This document shows, one piece after another, positions 54,412 through 62,984 of a stretch of 64,000 bases of DNA (position 1 is the stretch's first letter; every line of letters starts with the position of its first letter). Source of the stretch: Betaproteobacteria bacterium (GTDB lineage Bacteria; Pseudomonadota; Gammaproteobacteria; Burkholderiales; Rhodocyclaceae); the NCBI GenBank assembly GCA_016720065.1, contig JADJXY010000002.1:75001-139000 (forward strand), read 5' to 3'. A program made the position numbers and the translations under genes. Under the pieces are notes generated by a model. It saw only the letters and a list, made by a program, of their open reading frames with translations. It was not told where the DNA came from and searched no databases.

Positions 54412-56313
54412 CTAGCGCGGGACGGGAAAAATCGGCTTGACGCCCAGCTTCTTGATGGTTTTGCGAAATCCCCGGTAGGTCTGGCTGCCCAGGTGAACGA
54501 TGAACAGGCGGACGGGGTAGGGACCGGTGGCCAGGGCCTTGCACATGGCAGGGCCTTTGTCGCCCAGGGTGAAACGCCGGGTCTCGAAGGTCAGGACGTA
54601 ATCCGGGACATCGGGGTCACTGGCCAGGATGCGGCGCAGCAGATAGGCGTTGCGCACGTATTTGCCGTCGCGGGCGACCAGGGCGGCGATTTCCGCCACC
54701 ACTTCCGCGGGTAGTTCGGCGGGGGCGAGTTGGGCCTTGGGCGGCAGGCTGGCGAGTTCCTGCTCGACCCGCTGCTCGTAGTCGGCGCGCTCCTGCCAGC
54801 GGCGGCGGTGGGCCTCGGCTGCGGCGGGATCGCTCTCCTGGGCATGGCGCCAGAGAATTTCGCAACCGCTCAAGGTGGCGCCGGGGTCGGCGGTCATCAC
54901 AGCCTCGATGTCCTCGGCGCCTTCGGGCTCGCCCGCTTCCAGCCGCAGCCGTCCGCGCAGGAAACGGGCCGAGAGATGCTGGGGCTCCACCGCCAGCAGG
55001 GCCTCGACCTCGGGCCGCAGGTCGGTGGCGGGGTCGAGTTCCTGCATGAGACGGATGCGCTCCCAGCGCTCACCGGGGGCAAACCCGGCCTGTCCGTCCA
55101 GTTGGCTCAGGCGTGCGCGGCATTCGGTCAGGTGGCTGTGGCGGGCCTGCCAGCGCTCTGCGACAGTCTGGCGCCAGGTCTGATCCAGGTCGGCCTCGAT
55201 GCGGGCGAGCGAGCCGGCTAGCCAGACCGTCGCGGCGCTGTGGTCCAGGGAGGGAGGCGGACGGGGCGCTGTGTCATCTCCGGCCATGGCGGCAAGCCGA
55301 TCCCGCAGACAAGGGTGGGTGTCGTGGTGGTCGGTGACGCGTTTCAGGGCGCGCTCCAGGCAAGCCGCGCTCCCCAGTTCCAAGGGGCTGGCCGCCGCCA
55401 GTTGCGCCCAGCGGCGGCTGCGGTCGGCGATGGGCTCCGATTGCCTGGCGGCCGTGCGGTCTATCTCCGGCCAGAAGCGCTCCTGCTCCACCAATCCGGC
55501 GATGTTGATGCGGACCAGGGCCTGGCTGGCCACGTTGCTGCCTACGACGTCCGCGGAGAAGCGGTCGGCAGCGTATTCGTGCTGCCGGGCGAGGACGAAG
55601 GTGTAGGCGTTGAAATAGGGGGCATACCAACGGAAGAGTCGGGCGATGAGGCGGGAGCCCCAGTCGTTCCACTGCTCGGAGAGCGCCTGCAAGCGGCCCC
55701 AGGCGGCGCGCAGGCGATAGATGAAGCCTCCCAGGCGGCCGTGGCAGCCGGCCAGGTGGCCGTACTCGTGGGCCACCACGGCCAGGGCCTCGGGTTCTTC
55801 CAGGGCCTGCAGGAGCGGCAGCCCCAGAATGAGGATGTTCTTTTCCCAACCGAAGAGACCGAAGCGGGGGTGTTGGACGATGGCCGCGTTGAGTTCGTCA
55901 GTGACCAGGACGGTATGGATGCGCGGGCCACGGAGCCGGCTACGCAGGGCGTCGAGGTGGGCGAAAAGGGCGGGCGCCTCGCCACGGGTCAGGGGGCGGC
56001 CGGCGGGGTGGGGAAAACGGGCGAAGAGCAGGGTAAAGGCGGCGCGCACCATGGCCCAGGCGGGCAGGACAAGGAGGATCAGGAGCTTGCCCAGCTTGGC
56101 GATGAAAATCAGTGCCTTGCCTCCGCTGGCGACCACGGCAAAAACCAGAAGTGCCAACGCCAGAAGTGCCAGGGCGGTGAGCCCGATGGCCAGGCCGAGA
56201 ATCAGGAAGCCCAGGAGGGCGACCCCGACCACGGCCCGCACATAGCGGGCGGGTGCTCGGCGGGCGGTATCCTCCAGGCGGGTGATGAGGGCGTCGTAGC
56301 GGGCGAGGTCCAT
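54412..56313 (-). CDS. M48-type membrane zinc metallopeptidase with long C-terminal region
   Basis: 633 aa. The first 90 residues hold three or so hydrophobic segments (GVALLGFLILGLAIGLTALALLALALLVFAVV; LGKLLILLVLPAWAMV). The peptidase domain has the zinc motif HEYGH near residue 180, and the third zinc residue, a Glu, should lie in the later RQHEYAADRFSADVVG. After it come about 300 residues with repeated helices (LFARFLRGRLRLEAGEPEGAEDIEAV), TPR-like, then a 70-residue C-terminal domain. A promoter-like TACAAT lies directly before the first ATG at 56343, so the second ATG at 56313 is the more likely start. Confidence 0.85.
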   Translation of the reverse strand: MDLARYDALITRLEDTARRAPARYVRAVVGVALLGFLILGLAIGLTALALLALALLVFAVVASGGKALIFIAKLGKLLILLVLPAWAMVRAAFTLLFARFPHPAGRPLTRGEAPALFAHLDALRSRLRGPRIHTVLVTDELNAAIVQHPRFGLFGWEKNILILGLPLLQALEEPEALAVVAHEYGHLAGCHGRLGGFIYRLRAAWGRLQALSEQWNDWGSRLIARLFRWYAPYFNAYTFVLARQHEYAADRFSADVVGSNVASQALVRINIAGLVEQERFWPEIDRTAARQSEPIADRSRRWAQLAAASPLELGSAACLERALKRVTDHHDTHPCLRDRLAAMAGDDTAPRPPPSLDHSAATVWLAGSLARIEADLDQTWRQTVAERWQARHSHLTECRARLSQLDGQAGFAPGERWERIRLMQELDPATDLRPEVEALLAVEPQHLSARFLRGRLRLEAGEPEGAEDIEAVMTADPGATLSGCEILWRHAQESDPAAAEAHRRRWQERADYEQRVEQELASLPPKAQLAPAELPAEVVAEIAALVARDGKYVRNAYLLRRILASDPDVPDYVLTFETRRFTLGDKGPAMCKALATGPYPVRLFIVHLGSQTYRGFRKTIKKLGVKPIFPVPR

Positions 56314-56414
56314 GGCATGTCCATAAGGCGGAAACGATGCCATTGTATTCTAGTATGCCGAATGCGAAAACCCTGTGGCGCGGGTCATCGCCAGGGCTCG
56401 ATGCGCGGGGGGCC

Positions 56415-57224
56415 TCAGAGGTCTCGCGTCTTGTCCCGCTCGATCAGGGCGTAGGCGGAGTGGTTGTGGATGGACTCGAAGTTCTCGGATTCCACCACGT
56501 AGGCGGCGATGCGGTTTTCGGCATTGAGGCGGGCGGCGACATCGCGCACCATGTCTTCGACGAATTTGGGATTGTCGTAGGCCCGCTCGGTGACATATTT
56601 CTCGTCCGGTCGCTTGAGGAGCCCGAAGAGTTCGCAGGACGCTTCGGCCTCGACCAACTGGACGATTTCCTCGATCCACACGAAGTCGTGGCAGCGGGCG
56701 GTGACGGTGACGTGGGAACGCTGGTTGTGGGCGCCGTACTCGGAAATCTTCTTGGAGCAGGGGCACAGGCTGGTGACCGGCACCACGACCTTGACCGAGG
56801 TGGCGATCTGGCCGTGGCAGATGTCGCCGATCAGGGTGACGTCGTAGTCCATCAGGCTGGGCACGCCGGAAACCGGCGCCAGCTTGTTGATGAAGTAGGG
56901 GAAGTTCATCTCGATCTGGCCGGTCTGGGCTTCCAGCTTCTCGACCATTTCCCGCAGCATGGCGGGGAAATTCTCCACCGAGATTTCGCGTTCGTGGCTG
57001 TTGAGAATCTCCACGAAGCGCGACATGTGGGTGCCCTTGAAGTTGTGGGGCAGGCCGACGGTCATGTTGAAGACGGCGATGGTGTGCTGGGTGCCGGCGG
57101 ACTTGTCCTTGACCCGGACCGGGTGGCGGATGGCCTTGATGCCGACCTTGTCGATGGCGATCTGGCGGGTGTCGGTGGAACCCTGGACATCGGCCATGGG
57201 CGAGGGGGCTTGGGGTGCGTTCAT
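56415..57224 (-). CDS. folE2: GTP cyclohydrolase I, FolE2 type
   Basis: 269 aa. Makes dihydroneopterin triphosphate for folate. Pattern: IAIDKVGIKAIRHPVRVKDKSAGTQHTIAVFNMTVGLPHNFKGTHMSRFVEILN, then VPVTSLCPCSKKISEYGAHNQRSHVTV with the Cys of the metal site, and the catalytic-type His in HNHSAYA near the end. It is the zinc-independent alternative to FolE. The start at 57224 is 4 bases after the dxs stop, so it is the last gene of the xseB-ispA-dxs-folE2 unit. Confidence 0.94.
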   Translation of the reverse strand: MNAPQAPSPMADVQGSTDTRQIAIDKVGIKAIRHPVRVKDKSAGTQHTIAVFNMTVGLPHNFKGTHMSRFVEILNSHEREISVENFPAMLREMVEKLEAQTGQIEMNFPYFINKLAPVSGVPSLMDYDVTLIGDICHGQIATSVKVVVPVTSLCPCSKKISEYGAHNQRSHVTVTARCHDFVWIEEIVQLVEAEASCELFGLLKRPDEKYVTERAYDNPKFVEDMVRDVAARLNAENRIAAYVVESENFESIHNHSAYALIERDKTRDL

Positions 57225-57228
57225 GCTT

Positions 57229-59094
57229 TCAGTGTCCTGCGGCCTGCCGCGCCGCGATGGCGCGGACGATGCCGTCCTTGTCGAGGCCGAGTTCCGCGAG
57301 AAGCTGGCCCTGGTCGCCGTGGTCGACGAAGCGGTCCGGGAGTCCCAGGCGGAGCAGGGGGGTGGCAATCCCCTTGTCTTCCAGAACCCGCGCCACTTCC
57401 GACCCGGCACCGCCGATGGCGGCATTTTCTTCGATGCTGACCAGGAGCGAATGGTTCCCGGCCAACTCGGCCACCAGGTCGGCGTCGAGGGGCTTCACGA
57501 AGCGCATGTTGGCGACCGTGGCGTCGAGCGCCTCGCCGGCTGCCAGGGCGGCGGGAAGGACGCTGCCGAAGGCCAGCAGGGCGACCTTCTGGCCCCGGCG
57601 GCGGATTTCCGCCTTGCCGACGGGCAGGGTGTCCAGGTTGTTGCCGGGAAGCGCGCCAGTACCGCCGCCGCGGGGGTAGCGCACGGCGGTCGGGCAGTCC
57701 AGATGGAAGGCGGTGGACAGCATACGGCGGCATTCCGCCTCGTCCGCCGGGGTCATGATGACCAGGTTGGGGATGCAGGCGAGGTAGGAAAGGTCGAAGG
57801 TGCCGTGGTGGGTGGGGCCGTCGGCGCCCACCAGGCCGCCCCGGTCGATGGCGAAGACCACCGGCAGGTTCTGCAGGGCCACGTCGTGCACCAACTGGTC
57901 ATAACCGCGCTGCAGGAAGGTGGAGTAGATGGCCACCACCGGCTTCAAGCCCTCGCAGGCCAGCCCGGCGGCAAAGGTGACGGCATGCTGCTCGGCGATG
58001 CCCACGTCGTGGTAGCGGTCGGGGAACTGCTGGGCGAAGCGGACCAGGCCGGAGCCTTCGCGCATGGCCGGGGTGATGCCCACCAGCCGCTTGTCGGCGG
58101 CCGCCATGTCGCACAGCCAGTCGCCGAAGACCTGGGTATAGGTGAGTTTGCCGCCGCCCTTGCCCGAGGAAGCAGGGATGCCTTCCACGGGGCAGAATTT
58201 GGCCACGCCGTGGTACAGGATGGGGTCCGCCTCGGCCAGCTTGTAGCCCTGGCCCTTCTTGGTGATGACGTGGAGGAACTTGGGACCCCGCATCTGGCGC
58301 AGGTTGTCCAGGGTGGGGACGAGGGCGTCCAGGTCGTGGCCGTCGATGGGGCCGTAGTAGTGGAAGCCGAATTCCTCGAACAGGGTGCCCGGGGTGATCA
58401 TGCCCTTGACGTGCTCCTCGGCGCGGCGGGCGAGTTCGAGGAGCGGCGGGGCGAAACCCAGCATGTGGCGGGCACCCTGGCGGGCGGCATTGTAGGTCTT
58501 GCCCGACATGAGGCGGGTGAGGATGGTGTTGAGCGCTCCCACCGGCGGAGAAATGGACATTTCGTTGTCGTTGAGGATGACCAGCAGGTCGGCCCCGGCG
58601 ACGCCGGCGTTGTTGAGGGCCTCGAAGGCCATGCCGGCGGACATGGCGCCGTCGCCAATGATGGCCACGGCCTTGCGCCCCTCCCCCTTCAGCTTGGCGG
58701 CGAGCGCCATGCCCAGGGCGGCGGAAATGGAGGTGGAGGAATGGCCGACGCCGAAGGTGTCGTAGGGGCTCTCGGAACGCTTGGGGAAGCCGGACACGCC
58801 CCCCGCCATGCGCAGCCGGTCCATGCCGGCGCGGCGGCCGGTGAGAATCTTGTGGGCGTAGCACTGGTGCCCCACGTCCCAGACCAGGCGGTCCTCCGGC
58901 GTGTCATAGACATAGTGCAGGGCGACGGTGAGTTCGACGGTGCCCAGGTTGGAGGACAGGTGGCCCCCGGTGCGGGAGACCGATTCGATGAGGAACTGGC
59001 GCAATTCGTCGGCCAGTTGGGGCAACTGCCGGCGCTCCAGGCGGCGCAGGGCAGCCGGATCGCCGACGGTGTCGAGCAGCGGAAAGGTGGGCAT
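57229..59094 (-). CDS. dxs: 1-deoxy-D-xylulose-5-phosphate synthase
   Basis: 621 aa, first enzyme of the MEP isoprenoid pathway, thiamine-diphosphate dependent. Visible motifs: SSNLGTVELTVALHYVYDTPEDRLVWDVGHQCYAHKILTGR (His near 50 and 80), GDGAMSAGMAFEALNNAG (thiamine-phosphate binding), DRGGLVGADGPTHHGTFD and GIAEQHAVTFAAGLA (catalytic Glu). It follows ispA by 2 bases, the classic cluster. Confidence 0.97.
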   Translation of the reverse strand: MPTFPLLDTVGDPAALRRLERRQLPQLADELRQFLIESVSRTGGHLSSNLGTVELTVALHYVYDTPEDRLVWDVGHQCYAHKILTGRRAGMDRLRMAGGVSGFPKRSESPYDTFGVGHSSTSISAALGMALAAKLKGEGRKAVAIIGDGAMSAGMAFEALNNAGVAGADLLVILNDNEMSISPPVGALNTILTRLMSGKTYNAARQGARHMLGFAPPLLELARRAEEHVKGMITPGTLFEEFGFHYYGPIDGHDLDALVPTLDNLRQMRGPKFLHVITKKGQGYKLAEADPILYHGVAKFCPVEGIPASSGKGGGKLTYTQVFGDWLCDMAAADKRLVGITPAMREGSGLVRFAQQFPDRYHDVGIAEQHAVTFAAGLACEGLKPVVAIYSTFLQRGYDQLVHDVALQNLPVVFAIDRGGLVGADGPTHHGTFDLSYLACIPNLVIMTPADEAECRRMLSTAFHLDCPTAVRYPRGGGTGALPGNNLDTLPVGKAEIRRRGQKVALLAFGSVLPAALAAGEALDATVANMRFVKPLDADLVAELAGNHSLLVSIEENAAIGGAGSEVARVLEDKGIATPLLRLGLPDRFVDHGDQGQLLAELGLDKDGIVRAIAARQAAGH

Positions 59095-59096
59095 GG

Positions 59097-59990
59097 TCAG
59101 AACTGCCGGTGGCAGATGAAGTCGGCCAGTTGCTGGAGGCGGGCGGCGCGGAGACCGCAGGGGGCGAGGGCGGCCAGGGCGTCCGCGCGCAGTTGGCGGG
59201 CGTAGTCGCGGGCCCCGTCAAGTCCCAGGAGGCTGACGTAGGTGGGTTTGTCGGCGGCTTCGTCCTTGCCCGCAGTCTTGCCGAGGGTGGCGGTGCTGGC
59301 CGTGCAATCGAGAATGTCGTCTACGACCTGGAAAAGCAGGCCGGCGCGCTTGGCGAAACGATCCAGACCCTCGCGTTCCTCCGCGGCCAGAAGGCGGCCG
59401 CTGAGGGCGCCCAGCAGCACCGCGGCACGGATCAGGGCGCCGGTCTTCAGGGCGTGCATCAGCTCCAGTTCCGGTTGCTCCAGGGCGTGGCCGACCGATT
59501 CCAGGTCGATGGCCTGGCCGCCGGCCATGCCGCGGGAACCCGAGGCGTGGGCGAGGAGGGCGATCATTTCCAGTTGCCGGGCGGGCTCGGCGAGGCCGGG
59601 GCGGGCGAGCAGCTCGAAGGCCAGCGTCTGGAGGCTGTCCCCCACCAGGAGGGCGGTGGCTTCGTCGTATTCCACGTGGCAGGTGGGGCGGCCGCGGCGC
59701 AGAACATCGTCGTCCATGCAGGGCAGGTCGTCATGGACCAGGGAATAGGCGTGGATCAGCTCGACGGCGCAGGCGGCGGCGGCCAGAGGCTCCGGCGCCG
59801 CCCCGCTCACCTCGCCGGCGGCGAAGACCAGCAGCGGACGCACCCGCTTTCCGCCCCCCAGGGTGGCATAGCGCATGGCGCCGTGCAGGCGGGCGGGGAT
59901 GTTGGCGGCAGCAGGCAGGCTGGCCGCGAGGGCAGCCTCGACGCATTCCTGGGTGCTCGCCATCCACGCGGTGAAGGCGGCCTGGGTCAA
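59097..59990 (-). CDS. ispA: Farnesyl diphosphate synthase (polyprenyl synthetase)
   Basis: 297 aa. First Asp-rich motif DDLPCMDDDVLRRGRPTCH (about residues 92-110), preceded by GGGKRVRPLL, the chain-length-defining region SLVH (typical of FPP synthase), and the second motif LFQVVDDILDCTAST. Makes C15 farnesyl diphosphate from IPP and DMAPP. Its start overlaps the xseB stop by 4 bases. Confidence 0.95.
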   Translation of the reverse strand: MTQAAFTAWMASTQECVEAALAASLPAAANIPARLHGAMRYATLGGGKRVRPLLVFAAGEVSGAAPEPLAAAACAVELIHAYSLVHDDLPCMDDDVLRRGRPTCHVEYDEATALLVGDSLQTLAFELLARPGLAEPARQLEMIALLAHASGSRGMAGGQAIDLESVGHALEQPELELMHALKTGALIRAAVLLGALSGRLLAAEEREGLDRFAKRAGLLFQVVDDILDCTASTATLGKTAGKDEAADKPTYVSLLGLDGARDYARQLRADALAALAPCGLRAARLQQLADFICHRQF

Positions 59991-60223
59991 CTCAGGTCTC
60001 CGGCCGGGTCAGCGGCCCGTTCCTCGCCGTTTTCGACAATGCGCAACTGAGTTTCGGCGGCGTCGAGCTGCCGCTGGCAGTGTTTCATCAATTCCATGCC
60101 GCGGCGGTAGGCGGCGATGGATTCCTCCAGTTCGAGGCTGCCGGCTTCCATGCTCTGGACGATGGCTTCGAGTTCGGCCAGGGCTGTCTCGAATTTCATC
60201 TCGGCGATGGGGGTTTGAGGCAT
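59987..60223 (-). CDS. xseB: Exodeoxyribonuclease VII small subunit
   Basis: 78 aa. MKFETALAELEAIVQSMEAGSLELEESIAAYRRGMELMKHCQRQLDAAETQLRIV is the XseB signature. It joins XseA to make exonuclease VII. First gene of the minus-strand isoprenoid/folate unit; the promoter should lie in the gap 60224-60328, which also serves the divergent oxygenase gene. Confidence 0.94.
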   Translation of the reverse strand: MPQTPIAEMKFETALAELEAIVQSMEAGSLELEESIAAYRRGMELMKHCQRQLDAAETQLRIVENGEERAADPAGDLS

Positions 60224-60328
60224 GGCTGGGGCTCGCGGGAAACGGCGAAAAATACCCTATGGAGGGGCTTCTGGTCAAATCGGGGCCAGGGTAGAATTGC
60301 TGGCTTTTCAATCCGTTGGAGGCGTGGA

Positions 60329-61456
60329 ATGACCGATTTGGGCAATCAGTCCCGGTTGGTCCCCGCAGTTTCCCAACTGCCGGTGGACTGGTATTTCGAC
60401 GAGAACATCTTCGCTCAGGAGAAGAAGCTCCTCTTCGATGCCGGTCCGGGCTACGTCGGGCACCAGCTCATGGTTCCCGAAGCCGGCGACTACCGTACCC
60501 TGGAGTGGCTGGACCACGGCCGCATGCTGGTCAATGGCGGCGCCGGCGGCCCCCATGCCGGCACCTGGCTCATGTCCAACGTCTGCCGCCACCGCCAGGC
60601 CATCATGCTGCAAGGTTCCGGCCATCTTGACGGGCCCCTGGTGTGCCCCATCCATCGCTGGACCTACGATCAGGGCGGGCGCCTCATCGGGGCTCCCCAT
60701 TTTCCCCAGAACCCCTGCCTCAACCTCGACAAGCTGCGGCTGGAGAACTGGAACGGCCTCCTCTTCCAGGGCCCGCGTTCGGCCAACGCCGACCTGGCCG
60801 GCATGCGGGTGGCGCGGGATCTCGACTTCACCGGCTACACCCTCGACCACGTCGAGATGCATACCTGCCACTACAACTGGAAGACCTTCATCGAGGTCTA
60901 TCTGGAGGACTACCATGTCGCGCCCTATCACCCGGGCCTGGGCAATTTCGTCACCTGCGACGACCTCACCTGGCAGTTCGGCGATTGGTATTCGGTGCAG
61001 AAGGTGGGTATCACCTCCCTTAAGAAGTCGGGCTCCCCGGTCTACGAGCGCTGGCAGAAGGTGGTGCGCGAGTACTACGGTGACCGCGGTGAAACCCCGC
61101 CCCAGGGCGCCATCTGGCTGACTTACTACCCCAATATCATGGTCGAGTGGTATCCCCACGTGCTGGTGGTGTCCACCCTGATTCCCCAGGGCGTCGATCG
61201 CACCCTCAACGTGGTCGAGTTCTACTACCCCGAGGAAATCGTCGCTTTCGAGCGCGAATTCATCGAAGCGGAACGCGCCGCCTACATGGAAACCGCCATC
61301 GAGGACGACGATATCGGCGAACGCATGGACCGCGGCCGCCGCGCCCTCATGAAGGCTGGCAGGAACGAAACGGGCCCCTACCAGAGCCCCATGGAAGACG
61401 GCATGCAGCACTTCCACGAGTTCTATCGGCGCATCGTTGAAGGCGGGGAGAAGTGA
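60329..61456 (+). CDS. Rieske non-heme iron oxygenase, alpha-subunit type
   Basis: 375 aa. The Rieske cluster has Cys and His in NVCRHRQAIML and CPIHRWTYD (about residues 86-88 and 107-110). The catalytic iron site is EVYLEDYHVAPYHPGL (Asp/His/His, about residues 192-205). The family hydroxylates aromatic or amine substrates; choline monooxygenase and phenylpropionate dioxygenase are relatives. No reductase or beta subunit gene is next to it, so the substrate is not assignable. -10-like TAGAAT at 60292-60297 and a ttggagg ribosome site precede the start. Confidence 0.87.
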   Translation: MTDLGNQSRLVPAVSQLPVDWYFDENIFAQEKKLLFDAGPGYVGHQLMVPEAGDYRTLEWLDHGRMLVNGGAGGPHAGTWLMSNVCRHRQAIMLQGSGHLDGPLVCPIHRWTYDQGGRLIGAPHFPQNPCLNLDKLRLENWNGLLFQGPRSANADLAGMRVARDLDFTGYTLDHVEMHTCHYNWKTFIEVYLEDYHVAPYHPGLGNFVTCDDLTWQFGDWYSVQKVGITSLKKSGSPVYERWQKVVREYYGDRGETPPQGAIWLTYYPNIMVEWYPHVLVVSTLIPQGVDRTLNVVEFYYPEEIVAFEREFIEAERAAYMETAIEDDDIGERMDRGRRALMKAGRNETGPYQSPMEDGMQHFHEFYRRIVEGGEK

Positions 61457-61511
61457 GGGGTGAGGGGTAAGTAGCCTTCCCTTCTCCCTTTCCTCTTCCC
61501 CGCTTCCCCCC

Positions 61512-62363
61512 ATGCAATCCCTCTGGATGCTCGCTGCCAGCCTCCTGTTCGCCTGCATGGGTGTTTGCGTCAAGCTGGCGGCGGCGACGCACTCGGCGGT
61601 GGAAATCGTTTTCTACCGCAGTTTCATTTCGCTCCTCATCATGGCCGCTCTGGTGCGCTATTCCGGCATTGCTTTCGCCACACCCCACTGGCGCTGGCAG
61701 CTCGGGCGGGGCCTGGTGGGCTTTCTGGCGCTGTTTGCCTATTTCTGGGCCATCACCCTGTTGCCGCTGGCGACGGCGGTGACCCTCAACTACACCTCGG
61801 CCATCTTCCTCGCCCTCTACCTGGCCCTCGCCGGCTGGCGCCTCACCGGGGGCATGCTGGCCGCTCTGGCCGTGGGGCTGGCCGGGGTGGTCCTGCTGTT
61901 GCGGCCGACCTTCCACGCCGATCAGTTGGGCGGGGGGCTCATGGGCCTGGCTTCGGGAATCCTGGCCGGCATGGCCTATTTCAGTGTGCGGGAGCTCGGA
62001 GCCCGCGGCGAGCCTGAGGCCCGCACGGTCTTCTATTTCTCTCTGGTGGCGTCGCTGGGGTCGGGAGTCTGGGCGGCCCTTTCCGACTGGCACGCGGTCG
62101 ACCTTTCCAGCGGGCCTCTGCTCGCCGGCGTGGCGCTCTTCGCCACCGCGGCCCAACTGGCCATGACTCGTGCCTACACCCGGGGCAAGACCCTGCTTGC
62201 GGCGGCCCTGGCTTACAGCACGGTCATCTTTTCCAGCTTCTTCGGTGCCTTGTTGTGGGATGAAACCTTGCCACCCTCGGCCTGGGTGGCCGTCGCGCTC
62301 ATCGTCGCCTCCGGCATCGCCGCGACCCACTTCTCACGCGCCAGCCCGGCGGAACAGGATTAA
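61512..62363 (+). CDS. EamA/DMT family transporter
   Basis: 283 aa, ten predicted membrane helices in two EamA repeats: SLWMLAASLLFACMGVCVKLAAATHSAVEIVFYRSFISLLIM, and the second repeat starting near GGGLMGLASGILAGMAYFSVRELG. The family exports metabolites or drugs; substrate unknown. It begins 55 bases after the oxygenase gene. Its TAA stop lies inside the target duplication of the MITE-like element that follows. Confidence 0.9.
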   Translation: MQSLWMLAASLLFACMGVCVKLAAATHSAVEIVFYRSFISLLIMAALVRYSGIAFATPHWRWQLGRGLVGFLALFAYFWAITLLPLATAVTLNYTSAIFLALYLALAGWRLTGGMLAALAVGLAGVVLLLRPTFHADQLGGGLMGLASGILAGMAYFSVRELGARGEPEARTVFYFSLVASLGSGVWAALSDWHAVDLSSGPLLAGVALFATAAQLAMTRAYTRGKTLLAAALAYSTVIFSSFFGALLWDETLPPSAWVAVALIVASGIAATHFSRASPAEQD

Positions 62364-62364
62364 A

Positions 62365-62598
62365 CCCGGAAACCTCAGTTGACCGCTTGTCGAACCCCGG
62401 AATGCCTTGTGCCGTGGAGCTCCGCGCCCCACCGAATCGCACACCCGGTGGGTAGCATCGCTACGAGCCCGTTGGCGCATCCGGGCGGGCGCCTGGCTTT
62501 GGCGCTCCTCCTTGCAGGCATCAGCCTGCCGTGTCGTCGCTTCGCGCCAGACACCCGCCCGAACGCACCAACGGGCCCGTCCAACTGAGGTTTCCAGG
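62365..62598. mobile_element. 234-bp MITE-like inverted-repeat element
   Basis: Ends are CCCGGAAACCTCAGTTGAC (left) and its inverted relative GTCCAACTGAGGTTTCCAGG (right). The direct repeat TTAAAC flanks it (62360-62365 and 62599-62604), a likely target-site duplication. Inside, 62465-62497 and 62546-62578 are inverted copies (27 of 33 positions alike), so the right half folds on itself. No open frame with a transposase is present, so movement would need enzymes from elsewhere. Two other copies lie in this window. Confidence 0.82.
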
Positions 62599-62633
62599 TT
62601 AAACTTTCCTGCAAACACAAGGAGGAGCGTTCC

Positions 62634-62984
62634 ATGATCGTCGTCGATCACCAAGCCAACCGGGTCAGCGTCAGTGTCTTCGGCGAATTTACCTTGGCCG
62701 ACTACAAGGAATTCGAGGAGATCGTCAATTACAAGGTCAAATTCGAAGGCCCCGTCGACCTCTACTTCGACCTGCGGGAAATGGCCGGTTTTACCCTTGA
62801 TGTGGCCTGGGAGGAGATGAAGTTTTCCCGCGCCCATGCCCACGATTTCAACTGCATTGCCGTGGTGAGCGACAGCCAGTGGGTGACCTGGAGCGCCTGG
62901 ATTTCGCAGAATTTCGTCGACGCCGACGTCGAGGTCTTCGACAACCCCGAGGAAGCCCAGGCCTGGCTGGACGGCGAAGCGTGA
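62634..62984 (+). CDS. SpoIIAA/STAS-like protein (DUF3478 type)
   Basis: 116 aa. IVVDHQANRVSVSVFGEFTLADYKEFEEIVNYKVKFEGPVDLYFDLREMAGFTLDVAWEEMKFSRAHAHDFNCIAVVSDSQW matches the SpoIIAA-like fold found as stand-alone proteins in Proteobacteria; such proteins may bind lipids (SEC14-like). Function unknown. Ribosome site aaggagg precedes the start. The stop overlaps the start of the rhodanese gene. Confidence 0.85.
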   Translation: MIVVDHQANRVSVSVFGEFTLADYKEFEEIVNYKVKFEGPVDLYFDLREMAGFTLDVAWEEMKFSRAHAHDFNCIAVVSDSQWVTWSAWISQNFVDADVEVFDNPEEAQAWLDGEA

